Shown in pieces: positions 52,077 through 60,423 of a stretch of DNA of 64,000 bases. The translations under genes and the position numbers were made by a program. The notes below the pieces were generated by a model that saw only the letters and a list, made by a program, of their open reading frames with translations, made no database searches and had not been told where the DNA came from. Within the stretch, counting starts at the first letter, position 1; every line of letters begins with the position of its first letter. Origin of the DNA: Xiheimicrobium sp033763395. Its GTDB lineage: Bacteria > Myxococcota > Myxococcia > Myxococcales > Myxococcaceae. The stretch is from assembly GCA_033763395.1 (NCBI GenBank), contig JANRKQ010000241.1, forward strand, positions 1-64,000. The letters run 5' to 3'.

Positions 52077-52470
52077 GCGGCGGGGCGTCGCGCGCGCGCC
52101 TTCGTGACGGACGCCCGTGGCGAGCACCCTGGCAGAGGATGCGGTCGAGCTTCGAGCCGGTGTGCCCGTGCTCGAAGGTGACGCCCGCCGCCGGGCCAGG
52201 AAGTTCTTTGGCACCGCGAAGAACAGCGACGGCCTGCGACGTGATGCGGCGGGTCTGGCCTGTGCGGCTCCTCTCGAGCGCATGGGAGGACCTGAATGAG
52301 GGTGCTGGGGTCGTCGTGACACGCCCCCTGTCGCGCCGTCTCGAGGAGGCCCGTCAACGGCGCGACTTCTTTCGGAACGTCGGGGCCCGCCGCCGCCCCA
52401 CCGCAACTTCTCCGCGGGGCACGGGTTCGTCTCCATCGAGGCCGGACACCCGCCGTTCCTGGAGAAACCC
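52077..52470. other. Intergenic region, 394 bp
   Basis: I see no supportable gene. The short open frames crossing it have no start with a ribosome site and no consistent third-position bias. It contains the promoter for the EF-hand lipoprotein gene, but no clear hexamers were identified. A GCGCGCGC run occurs near 52090. Confidence 0.45.
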
Positions 52471-53316
52471 ATGAAGCCCCTTCGTCGTCCCTGGCTCACC
52501 CTCTCGTTGTTCGCCGTCTCGCTGGCGGGCGTCGCCTGTTCCGGCGCGCTCGGTGAGGACGAGGCCGTGGTGGGCGAGGCCACCTCGATGCTCTCGGCGG
52601 GTGAAGAGACCGGTGCCCTCGCGACCGAGGCCAGCGGCGCCGAGTCGGACGTCGATGGCGCGGCGCTCGTGGACGAGTCCATGGAGCTGCCCTCGATGTC
52701 CGCGGACAGCAGCGGTGTGTGCGACCTCGAGGGCCGTCGCCAGCGGGTGATGGCGCGGTACGACGAGAACGGCGACGGGCAGCTGGGGCCCTCGGAGCGG
52801 CGCACGCTGGCGCGGGAGCTCGAGGCCCGGGCTGGCCACCCGCTCGCAGTGCGCTTCGGCCTGCGGCACCGGGTGATGGTGCTCAAGCGGCTCAAGTGGG
52901 CCTTCGACGAGAATGGCGACGGGCAGCTCTCGACCGACGAGCGCACGGCCCTCGTCGACGCGATGGAGGCCCGGTGCCAACGCCTGCGCGCCGCCGCCCT
53001 GGAGCGCTTCGACGCCAACACGAATGGAGTGCTCGACGCCCCGGAGCGTGAGGCGGCGAAGCAGGCCCTCGCGGCGCGGGTGCAGGCGGCGCGGCAGCAG
53101 GTGCTCGCGGCGCATGACTCGAACCAGAACGGCGCGCTGGACGAGTCTGAGCGCGCTGCGCTCCGGGCCGAGCGCGTGGCGGCCTTCCGCGCGAAGCGCG
53201 CCGAGGTGGTGAGCCGCTTCGACGTCGATGGCAACGGCGCGCTCGACGACGCCGAGACCCTGGCGCTCAAGCGCGCGATTCAGGTGCGCGTGGCCGAAGG
53301 TCGCGACGCGGAGTGA
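52471..53316 (+). CDS. EF-hand calcium-binding lipoprotein
   Basis: A 281-residue lipoprotein: signal ending L-A-G-V-A-C (Cys23), then an acidic 60-residue linker. Five EF-hand loops follow, each D-x-N/D-x-(D/N)-G-x-L-x-x-x-E: D-E-N-G-D-G-Q-L at about residue 98, D-E-N-G-D-G-Q-L again near 150, D-A-N-T-N-G-V-L near 184, D-S-N-Q-N-G-A-L near 214, and D-V-D-G-N-G-A-L near 251. The connecting helices are Ala/Arg-rich. It should bind Ca2+ on the cell surface; a role in calcium-dependent adhesion or development is inference. Confidence 0.88.
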   Translation: MKPLRRPWLTLSLFAVSLAGVACSGALGEDEAVVGEATSMLSAGEETGALATEASGAESDVDGAALVDESMELPSMSADSSGVCDLEGRRQRVMARYDENGDGQLGPSERRTLARELEARAGHPLAVRFGLRHRVMVLKRLKWAFDENGDGQLSTDERTALVDAMEARCQRLRAAALERFDANTNGVLDAPEREAAKQALAARVQAARQQVLAAHDSNQNGALDESERAALRAERVAAFRAKRAEVVSRFDVDGNGALDDAETLALKRAIQVRVAEGRDAE

Positions 53317-53358
53317 GGTGACGGCGTGACGATGACGACGCCGGGCCGTGCGCGAGCG

Positions 53359-54912
53359 TCAGGCGCGTGGCCCGGCGAAGTCGCTTCTGCGCGGCGGCGC
53401 CGTGCGACGCCGTGCCGAGCGCAGGAGGAGCAGCAGCCCTGCACCGAGTCCCCACAAGGCCGGAGCGCTCGCCGTGCAACCGCAGCTCGCCGGCTCGTGC
53501 TCCATGGCGCGGAGCCAGACGTGGCCCGTCACCGTGCGCGGGGCTCCGCTGAGGCGCACCTCGGCCCGCCAGCGCGTCACGCCCGAAGTGGGCCCCTGCA
53601 CTGCACGGCTCGCGGTGAAGGGGTCGGCGTCGATGGGCTGCTCCTCGACGACGCGGCCGTTCTCGAGCCACGCCAGCACCTGCCCACGCCCACCGGTGAC
53701 GGTCGCCTCGAGCGAGCCGGTGCCCAGCGCGACCTCGTCTCCGATGCCGGCGTCCCCCAGCCGCAGCGCGACCATCGGGTCCGACGGGCCCTGCAGCTTC
53801 ACCACTGTGCGGCCCGCGCGCAGGCCTTCGAGCACCGCCGGCACCGAGAGCTCCTGCGCGAACACCATGGTCGTCGGGTTGCCGATGGGGCTGTCGAAGG
53901 ACCCGGTGGCGCGTCCGCCCGAGTGGTCGTCGCTGCCGCCGACGGGCGCGGCGCGTGAGCCCTGGTCGAGCTGCCGGTCCCAGAAGGCGATGGCCTGCTG
54001 CCCGAAGATCGCGCCCGTCTTGTCCCAGCCGCCGGTGCCGATCTCGACCGCGCGCACCTTCGATGCGGCCACGCGCTGCCGCCACGCACAGCCGATGCAG
54101 AGCTGGCCCAGGTCGAGCACCGGGTGGTTGATGGACAACAGCGCCCCCTGCGCTTCCATCGCGGCCACGGCGGCGTCGAAGGTCGCGCCCTCGACGCCGA
54201 AGCGGTGGTCGATGGGCGCCGTCGCGCCGATGGCGTTGGCGTGCCCGCCGTAGGTCGTGAACTCCATGCCCGGCAGCAGCAGCAGCGCGGGGTGTCGCGA
54301 CTGCACGTCGGCGAAGAAGGCGAGCTGCGAGGTGGTGTTGTGCTCGGAGAGGTGGACGAAGTCGAGGCCACGGCCCCGCGCGAAGGTGGCGATGGCGTCG
54401 AGCGTGGGAGCGGCGTCTCCGCTCTCGCGCGAGTGCACGTGCAGGTCTCCTGCGTACCAGCGGGCGCCTCGCTCGAGCGGAGCGCCGGGCGTCCAGGGCG
54501 TCGAGGCGCGGCCGGCCTGCGGAGCGAGCGTCGCGCTGGGCCGTCGCTCGATTTCGAGGCGATACCGCGCCGGAGCCGTCACCACCTTCGCCTTGCCGAT
54601 GACGACGTGCCACGTGCCCGGCGTCAGGGGCCCGGGGAGGTAGCTGCGCGAGGCCGCGCGCTCGTTGACGATGAAGGGCTCGTCGTTGCCGCCGCCCCAG
54701 CCCCGGAAGCCGCGGGCGTCGGCCAGGCCGTAGTCGAGAATGTTCTCTGGCTGCTGCACCGGGTGCCGCACCTCGACCTCGGCCGTCCCCGGTGGCACCT
54801 CGAAGGGCACGAGCACGAAGTCGGGCCCGGTGGTGGGCAGCTCGCCCTCGAGCACGAGCGGCTGGGCCACGACGGTGGCCGGGAGCAGAAAGAGCAGGGC
54901 GATGAGCCGCAT
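53359..54912 (-). CDS. PHP-domain (CehA/McbA-like) metallohydrolase with MYXO-CTERM-like end
   Basis: A 517-residue exported protein (signal MRLIALLFLLPATVVAQP; GGAGG upstream of ATG 54912). About 140 N-terminal residues form a beta domain, then the PHP fold: G-D-L-H-V-H-S (first metal pair), L-S-E-H-N, G-M-E-F with G-H-A-N, I-N-H-P, and G-G-S-D-D-H-S. These residues bind a multinuclear metal site for phosphoester hydrolysis. After a short beta domain the C-terminus has C-G-C, a hydrophobic helix and R-S-A-R-R-R, matching a MYXO-CTERM sorting signal. Expected on the cell surface; substrate unknown. Confidence 0.88.
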   Translation of the reverse strand: MRLIALLFLLPATVVAQPLVLEGELPTTGPDFVLVPFEVPPGTAEVEVRHPVQQPENILDYGLADARGFRGWGGGNDEPFIVNERAASRSYLPGPLTPGTWHVVIGKAKVVTAPARYRLEIERRPSATLAPQAGRASTPWTPGAPLERGARWYAGDLHVHSRESGDAAPTLDAIATFARGRGLDFVHLSEHNTTSQLAFFADVQSRHPALLLLPGMEFTTYGGHANAIGATAPIDHRFGVEGATFDAAVAAMEAQGALLSINHPVLDLGQLCIGCAWRQRVAASKVRAVEIGTGGWDKTGAIFGQQAIAFWDRQLDQGSRAAPVGGSDDHSGGRATGSFDSPIGNPTTMVFAQELSVPAVLEGLRAGRTVVKLQGPSDPMVALRLGDAGIGDEVALGTGSLEATVTGGRGQVLAWLENGRVVEEQPIDADPFTASRAVQGPTSGVTRWRAEVRLSGAPRTVTGHVWLRAMEHEPASCGCTASAPALWGLGAGLLLLLRSARRRTAPPRRSDFAGPRA

Positions 54913-55010
54913 CGTCGCCTCCGTACCGCGCTTCGACCGCAGGCTGCTGGGCCCGCCCCCGGCACGTGAAACGCCGGCGTGACGTGTGGCGTGGCCGGCG
55001 CCGCTGCGCC

Positions 55011-56708
55011 TCACTTCAGCTTCAACTTCAGCTTCGTCGTCTCGCTCGGCGCGATGGTGACGGTGCGCTTCTCGTTGACGTTCGCGCCCTCGTTCACCAG
55101 CACCAGCTGATGCCGCCCGGCTGGCAGCCGCTTCTTGAAGAGCGGCGTCGAACCCAGCGGCTCTCCGTCGACGGCCACCTTCGTCCACGGCTCGGTCTCG
55201 AGCGTCAGGAAGCCAGGCTCGAGCGGCGCGTCGGCCTTCGGAGGAGGCGTGGCCTTCGACGCCTCGACCGCGGTCAGCTTCACCACGAGCTCCTTCGCCT
55301 CGCCGGCCGCGAGCGTGATGCTCTCCTCGACGCGCCGAAAGCCGGCCTTCTCCACGAGGAGGTAGTGCGTCTCGCCCGGCGTCAGCGTCAGCGTCAGCGG
55401 GCTGGGCCCGAGCGGCTTGCCGTCGACCCGCACCGTGGCCTTCGGAGGTGTGGTGGTGAGGGTGAGCGTCGCCGGCTCTGGCGCGGGCGGCGTGTCAGCG
55501 ACGACCGGTGGGGGCTCGGGCGGAGGTGGCTGCGGTCGAGTGGGCTCGGGCGTTGGTGCAGGAGCCGGGGCCGGTGGCACCCGGGCCACTTCGTCGCGGG
55601 TCGCCGACCACACCCCTGCGCCCACGACGAGCAGCGCTGCGACGGCGGCCACGGCGAGCCCGACGCGCGACTTCGGCTTCTTGAGCGAGGCGGGTGAGAC
55701 GTTGGCCGCCGTGGCGTTGGCGCTCGAACCGGCGGTGTGCGGCTTGAGGGCGATGACGAAGTTCTGCTGCCCCTGCGGCGTCGCCTTCGTGCGCACCACG
55801 AGGTCGTCCGTGCCGAGGCGGCGCATGAAGTCGGCGGGAGACTCCACCGGCCCGAGCGCGCCCATCGCCGCATCGAGCGCGGCGGCCACGTCGGCGCACG
55901 ACGGGAAGCGCTGCGCCGGGTCGCGCTCGAGCATGCGCAGGGTGACGGCCTCGAGCGCCGCGGGCACCGGAGTCACGGACGACGGCGGCGGAATCGGCTC
56001 CTCGAGCACCTTCGTCATCACGTCGATGTCGCGGTCGGCCTTGAAGAGGCGCCTCTGCGCGAGCAGCTCCCACAGCACCACGCCGAGGGCGAACTGGTCG
56101 ACCGCCGGGCCCACGCCCGCCGCCAGAATCTGCTCCGGCGCCATGTACGAGAGCTTGCCCTTCAGCACGCCGGTGTCGGTGCGGCTGGTCCGGTTGGTGG
56201 CGCGGGCGATGCCGAAGTCCACCACCTTGGTGAGGCCGTCCTCGCGCACCATGATGTTCTGCGGGCTGATGTCGCGGTGCACCACGTGCAGCGGCTGGCC
56301 TGCCGCGTCCGTTGCGCGGTGCGCGTGGTCGAGCCCGAGGGCCGCGTCACGAATGATGCGCGCGACGACGGCCGGCGGGAGCGCGTGCTGCTGCTCCACG
56401 GCCTTGCGCATCAACTGCGCGAGGTTGCGCCCGCGGATGTACTCCATCGCCAGGTAGTAGGTGCCGTTCCACTGGCCCACCTCGAAGATGGAGACGACGT
56501 TGGGGTGGTTGAGCGTCGCCGCCACCCGCGCCTCGTCGAGGAACTGGTCGATGAAGCCGTCTTGCTGCGCCAGCTCCGGCAGGAGCGACTTGAGGATGAC
56601 GGGGCGCTCGAACCCCGGCACGCCCTTCTGCAGCGCGTAGAAGACCTCGCCCATGCCGCCGATGGCGAGCCGGTGCTGGATTTCGTACTTGCCGAAGACG
56701 AGGTCCAT
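55011..56708 (-). CDS. Ser/Thr protein kinase with PEGA domains
   Basis: A 565-residue protein. Kinase domain (about 8-275): I-G-G-M-G-E-V, V-I-L-K-S-L (Lys), H-R-D-I-S-P-Q-N (Ser replaces the usual Lys after the Asp, as in many myxobacterial kinases), D-F-G-I-A, M-A-P-E-Q. A membrane helix near 370 (V-G-L-A-V-A-A-V-A-A-L-L-V-V), a Pro-rich linker, then two PEGA domains (T-P-P-K-A-T-V-R-V-D-G-K-P-L-G and E-P-W-T-K-V-A-V-D-G-E-P-L-G) outside the membrane. PEGA domains bind surface polymers. 30 bp after the small gene at 56739. Confidence 0.92.
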   Translation of the reverse strand: MDLVFGKYEIQHRLAIGGMGEVFYALQKGVPGFERPVILKSLLPELAQQDGFIDQFLDEARVAATLNHPNVVSIFEVGQWNGTYYLAMEYIRGRNLAQLMRKAVEQQHALPPAVVARIIRDAALGLDHAHRATDAAGQPLHVVHRDISPQNIMVREDGLTKVVDFGIARATNRTSRTDTGVLKGKLSYMAPEQILAAGVGPAVDQFALGVVLWELLAQRRLFKADRDIDVMTKVLEEPIPPPSSVTPVPAALEAVTLRMLERDPAQRFPSCADVAAALDAAMGALGPVESPADFMRRLGTDDLVVRTKATPQGQQNFVIALKPHTAGSSANATAANVSPASLKKPKSRVGLAVAAVAALLVVGAGVWSATRDEVARVPPAPAPAPTPEPTRPQPPPPEPPPVVADTPPAPEPATLTLTTTPPKATVRVDGKPLGPSPLTLTLTPGETHYLLVEKAGFRRVEESITLAAGEAKELVVKLTAVEASKATPPPKADAPLEPGFLTLETEPWTKVAVDGEPLGSTPLFKKRLPAGRHQLVLVNEGANVNEKRTVTIAPSETTKLKLKLK

Positions 56709-56738
56709 GCGCAGGGAGCGTCGAGGTCGAAGGCGACG

Positions 56739-57020
56739 TCAGTCGTCGAAGGAGCGCGTCAGGGACGGGAGCGTGCGCGTCGCCCCGAGCGCCACGCCGG
56801 CCGAGCTGAGGCGCACGTGGGTGGCCGGTGCCAGCGCCTCGCCGCTCCGCGCGAGCGCCCAGGGCCCGTCGGTGATGGTGGGCGCGCGAGGCGTCGACGA
56901 AGCTGGCTCAGGTGTGCTCTTCCCGGCCGTCCCCGCTGCGGACGACAGGGCCGCGAGGCTGATCACCACCCACCGGCTCCCCATGAGGGCGGAGTGTACA
57001 CGCCAATCGACGGAGGTCAT
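56739..57020 (-). CDS. Small exported protein between lipoprotein and kinase genes
   Basis: 93 residues from ATG 57020, which overlaps the upstream stop as ATGA; ATG 56984 would give an 81-residue product starting directly with a signal peptide (MGSRWVVISLAALSSAAGTAG), which may be the true start. The mature part (about 60 residues) is Ser/Pro/Ala-rich with no Cys. No domain recognised. Tight spacing on both sides puts it in one operon with the kelch-like lipoprotein and the PEGA kinase. Confidence 0.55.
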   Translation of the reverse strand: MTSVDWRVHSALMGSRWVVISLAALSSAAGTAGKSTPEPASSTPRAPTITDGPWALARSGEALAPATHVRLSSAGVALGATRTLPSLTRSFDD

Positions 57021-60000
57021 TCAGTCAGCTCGTAGTCCAGCTCGAACTCGACGAAGTCGACCGTGAGGTCGGCCTCACCCAGGCCGCGGGCGCCGAGGCC
57101 GCGTACACCCACCGACACCGAGTGGCGCTCGAACCACGAGGTGTCGAGGTCGGTGACGGTGGCCTCTCCGAAGGTGGGCGCACCGGCATCTGCCGCCCAG
57201 GTCGCGAGCGGCCGCCACTGGCCATCGACCCACTGGGACAGCTCGACGCCGGAGAGCGGGCCTCCATCGGGGCCCGTGCCGGTGGCGCCGGCGAGCGCGC
57301 GCGTCGTCAGCTGGCGCCAGCGAGCGGTCAAGGGAACGCCCAGCTCGCGCATCGAGAACCTCCACGTCAGCCCGGGTTGCGAGGTGGCGTGCTCGAGCAC
57401 CCACAGCTCGGCGAGGCTCTGCTGCGTGCTCAACGACCGGCCCCCGACGAGCACCAGCCGTCGACTCGAGGGGTCGTAGGCCATGGTGGCGCCCTCTCGC
57501 AGCGCCGGGCGGCCATCGGGGGCCGAGTCGGCGCGGGCCGCCCACCCCCCGCCGTCGGGGAAGGACTCGCGCAGCGTCGTCGCGGGCGCCCCCGACTCGC
57601 GGCCGCCCCACGCCACGTAGGCCCGCCGGGCGGCGTCGTACGCGCAGGCGTGCCCGTCGCGCGGCGAGGGCAGGCGCAGGCGACTGTCCTTCGCCCACGC
57701 CACGCCGGTGTACCGCCACACGTCGCGCGTGGGAGCTGCCGTGCAGGGCCCGGCATCACACGCCTGCAGCAGGCCTCCGATGAGGAGCGGCTCGCCCGCT
57801 TCGTTCCGGGTCGCGCAGGTGCTGAGCAGCGTGGGCACCTCGCCCGTCACCGCCACGCGCTGGGTGCCGCCGTCGGCCAGCAGGCGCAGGCGCCACGAGC
57901 CGCCGCGGTCCTGCCCGCTCACCTGCTCGCTCGCGGCCACCAGCAGCGTGCCGTCCTCGAGCAGGAAGGCCGAGGTGCCGAACGTCGCTGGCGCGCCGTG
58001 CCACTGCGCCGTCCAGCCCACCGCCTCGCTCCACGTCCACACGGCGCGGTTGGCGATGGGTTGGTTGGTGGCGTCGAGCGTCGCGCCGCCCACCATCAAC
58101 AGCCCGCCGTCCGACAGGGGCACCAGCGCGCTGCCCCCGAACGGGGTGGGCGAGTTGAGTGGCAGGGTCGAGCGCTGGTGCCGCCACGAGACGCCGAAGG
58201 GAAGGGGGAAGGTGCCGTTCGAGCCTCCGACGATGACGAGCTCATTGGTGGTGGGCCTCACCACCACGCTGGGCATCAACCGGCCATCGGGCAGGCGGGC
58301 GACGTCCCACGGCTCGCGCTGGCCGGCCCGCCAGAGGGCCTGTCCCGGCGTGCCCGGGTTCAAGAGAGCATCGCCCCGCCCCGGCCACGAGGCCCACCAG
58401 TCGATGAGGGCGCCCGTGGGAGGCTGGGCCACGAAGCCTCCGTCGACCAACAGCCACGTCGCGTCGCGCCGGCGGTCGATGAGCCGCACGGCGTGCTCGA
58501 GGTGGTCCCACGTCACCAGGGGCCGCTGCACGCCCACTGGCAGCCGTGCCACCACCCCGCCGTCGAGGCGCACCAGGTCGTCGAGGAGCGTGCCCCCATC
58601 GGGCGCCTGCCCGCCGTAGACGATGAGGCTGTCGAGGCTCGGGACCCACAGCAGCCCGGCGTTGAGGCGGTCGACCTGCCCCACCTGCACGGGCGTGCCG
58701 CCGCCCGTGGTGTTCCACACCGAGCCGAGGGTGCCCAGCCCCACCACGAAGTCTCGTCGCGGGTCGTAGGTGGCGCTCGAAAAGGCGAGACCGCTCGCCG
58801 AGTTGAAGCGCGAGAGGGTGCCGTCGGCGACGGTGACGTTGGGCAGACCGGCGACGGCGCTCAGCAGCACGAAGCGGCTGCGCAGCGAGTCGTACGCGGG
58901 CCAGAAGCGCGCCGTGGCGTTGAGGGGCTCGGTCGTCTGCACGGCGCCCGCGCCCCGCAGGAGGAAAATCTGCGGCTGGTTCGTCGTGCAGCCCGCCCAC
59001 GCGCCGGCCACCAGCATGCCGCCGTACGCGGTGTCGGGCATCGCGGCGCCGCACTCGAACGGCGGGGTGTCGAGCACCTGGCGCCGCCACGTCGGCCGCG
59101 GAGAGATGCGCTCGCTGCGCCCGTCAGAGGGCGCGGCGACGTCGGCGGGAACGGCTGAGAAGTCGTTGGTGAGGAGCAGTTGCTGCATCCACGTGAAGCG
59201 CCGCTCGAGGGCCGTGGGGTTGGCGATGAGGCCATCGCCGGGCGTCGCGTGGAGCCGGTAGCGGGTGACGCGCCTGGGGGGCGAGGCGTTGCCGGCGGCG
59301 TCGATGAGGGTGACGAGCACCTCGGCGCTGTCCGCCAGCGACAGCTGGGTGCGCCCCAGGCCTCCGTCGGGCGAGGCGCGAACGACGCCGACGGGGAACC
59401 CGCTCGTCCGGGTCGACGCCAGCACCGCGGCGTTGGGCTCGAGGCCGCCGGTGGCCGACAGGAAGACGCCGGCGCCGGCGTCGGCGGGCGCGAAGGGCCG
59501 GCGCTCGACGAGCACCTGCTCGAGGCGGGAGTCTGGCGGCGTGTCGTCGCGCGACCAGCGGCCGATCACCTCGTCGCGCTGGTTGCCGACGTCGTCGACG
59601 AGGCGAGCGATGAGGGGCCAGGCGCCCTCTGGGAGCGAGGCCTCGACGCGCAGGCTCCCCACGAAGGCGGCGCCGCTGCGCGACGCGAGGCCTGACAGGG
59701 GCCCGAGCAGGAGCCGTGGCTCGACGACGCGCGCCTCGTCGACGCCGAAGTTCACCGACAGCTCGCTGCCCAGGCCGAGCGCCGTGGGCGCCCACTGAGG
59801 CCCGAGGGTGGCCAGGGGGCTCGAGGCAGGCGGGGTGATGCGCGTCGACACGCTGCCGGCGATGACGCTGGGCGCGGTGAAGTCGAACTCGACGACGACG
59901 CGGTCGGCGGCGACGCGGCCCTGGGCGTCGGTGACTTCGACGCGGGCGAGGCGCTGGCCCTCGGGCGTGTCAGCCGTCACCTCGAAGTCGCAGCGGTACG

Positions 60001-60370
60001 AGGCGCCGTCCCGCCGGCAGGGCACCACCTGGGTCTCGATGGTGGCGTCGAGGCGCTCGGGCCGGCCGACGACGGTGGCGAGAATGGAGCCGCTGGCGAA
60101 GCCCGGGTTGCGGCTGAAGCGGGTGCGCGGGCTGCCGTCAGCGGCCACCACCGTCAGGCTCGAGAGGTCGGCGGTCGGCCAGGTGCCGCGCACGACGCAC
60201 CGGCGGCTCTCCTCATCCTCGGGGTCGAGGGAGGCGCAGAGGTCGGCCGAGGCGGGGCACTGGCTCGAGTCGCGACAGCGCACGTTCGACACGCCGTCGA
60301 GCGCGGGCACACCGGTGTCGAAGACGCAGCCGGCGGAGCAGCAGGCCAGCAGGACGAGACTCGCGCGCAC
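57017..60370 (-). CDS. Large kelch-like repeat lipoprotein
   Basis: A 1117-residue lipoprotein (signal ends S-A-G-C at Cys15). Residues 20-60 contain a Cys-rich motif (R-C-R-D-S-S-Q-C-P-A-S-A-D-L-C-A) common at the start of myxobacterial surface lipoproteins. About 70-350 are Ig/bacterial-type beta domains. From about 420 to 1000 come kelch-like units with paired Gly (Y-G-G, V-G-G, I-G-G) and Trp/Tyr spaced by about 50 residues, e.g. L-I-V-Y-G-G-Q-A-P-D-G and L-V-I-V-G-G-S-N-G. These form one or two beta propellers. The C-terminal 110 residues are a separate beta domain. Likely binds protein or polysaccharide. Confidence 0.82.
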   Translation of the reverse strand: MRASLVLLACCSAGCVFDTGVPALDGVSNVRCRDSSQCPASADLCASLDPEDEESRRCVVRGTWPTADLSSLTVVAADGSPRTRFSRNPGFASGSILATVVGRPERLDATIETQVVPCRRDGASYRCDFEVTADTPEGQRLARVEVTDAQGRVAADRVVVEFDFTAPSVIAGSVSTRITPPASSPLATLGPQWAPTALGLGSELSVNFGVDEARVVEPRLLLGPLSGLASRSGAAFVGSLRVEASLPEGAWPLIARLVDDVGNQRDEVIGRWSRDDTPPDSRLEQVLVERRPFAPADAGAGVFLSATGGLEPNAAVLASTRTSGFPVGVVRASPDGGLGRTQLSLADSAEVLVTLIDAAGNASPPRRVTRYRLHATPGDGLIANPTALERRFTWMQQLLLTNDFSAVPADVAAPSDGRSERISPRPTWRRQVLDTPPFECGAAMPDTAYGGMLVAGAWAGCTTNQPQIFLLRGAGAVQTTEPLNATARFWPAYDSLRSRFVLLSAVAGLPNVTVADGTLSRFNSASGLAFSSATYDPRRDFVVGLGTLGSVWNTTGGGTPVQVGQVDRLNAGLLWVPSLDSLIVYGGQAPDGGTLLDDLVRLDGGVVARLPVGVQRPLVTWDHLEHAVRLIDRRRDATWLLVDGGFVAQPPTGALIDWWASWPGRGDALLNPGTPGQALWRAGQREPWDVARLPDGRLMPSVVVRPTTNELVIVGGSNGTFPLPFGVSWRHQRSTLPLNSPTPFGGSALVPLSDGGLLMVGGATLDATNQPIANRAVWTWSEAVGWTAQWHGAPATFGTSAFLLEDGTLLVAASEQVSGQDRGGSWRLRLLADGGTQRVAVTGEVPTLLSTCATRNEAGEPLLIGGLLQACDAGPCTAAPTRDVWRYTGVAWAKDSRLRLPSPRDGHACAYDAARRAYVAWGGRESGAPATTLRESFPDGGGWAARADSAPDGRPALREGATMAYDPSSRRLVLVGGRSLSTQQSLAELWVLEHATSQPGLTWRFSMRELGVPLTARWRQLTTRALAGATGTGPDGGPLSGVELSQWVDGQWRPLATWAADAGAPTFGEATVTDLDTSWFERHSVSVGVRGLGARGLGEADLTVDFVEFELDYELTE

Positions 60371-60423
60371 GAGAGGCCGTCGAGGCTACCCCAGCCGTCA
60401 CGCCCTGGGGGAGCGCCGGCTCC

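Noticed and set aside
57122..59158. 678-codon plus-strand open frame
   Set aside because: Antisense to the kelch-like lipoprotein gene; Arg/Pro/Gly-rich with no motif.
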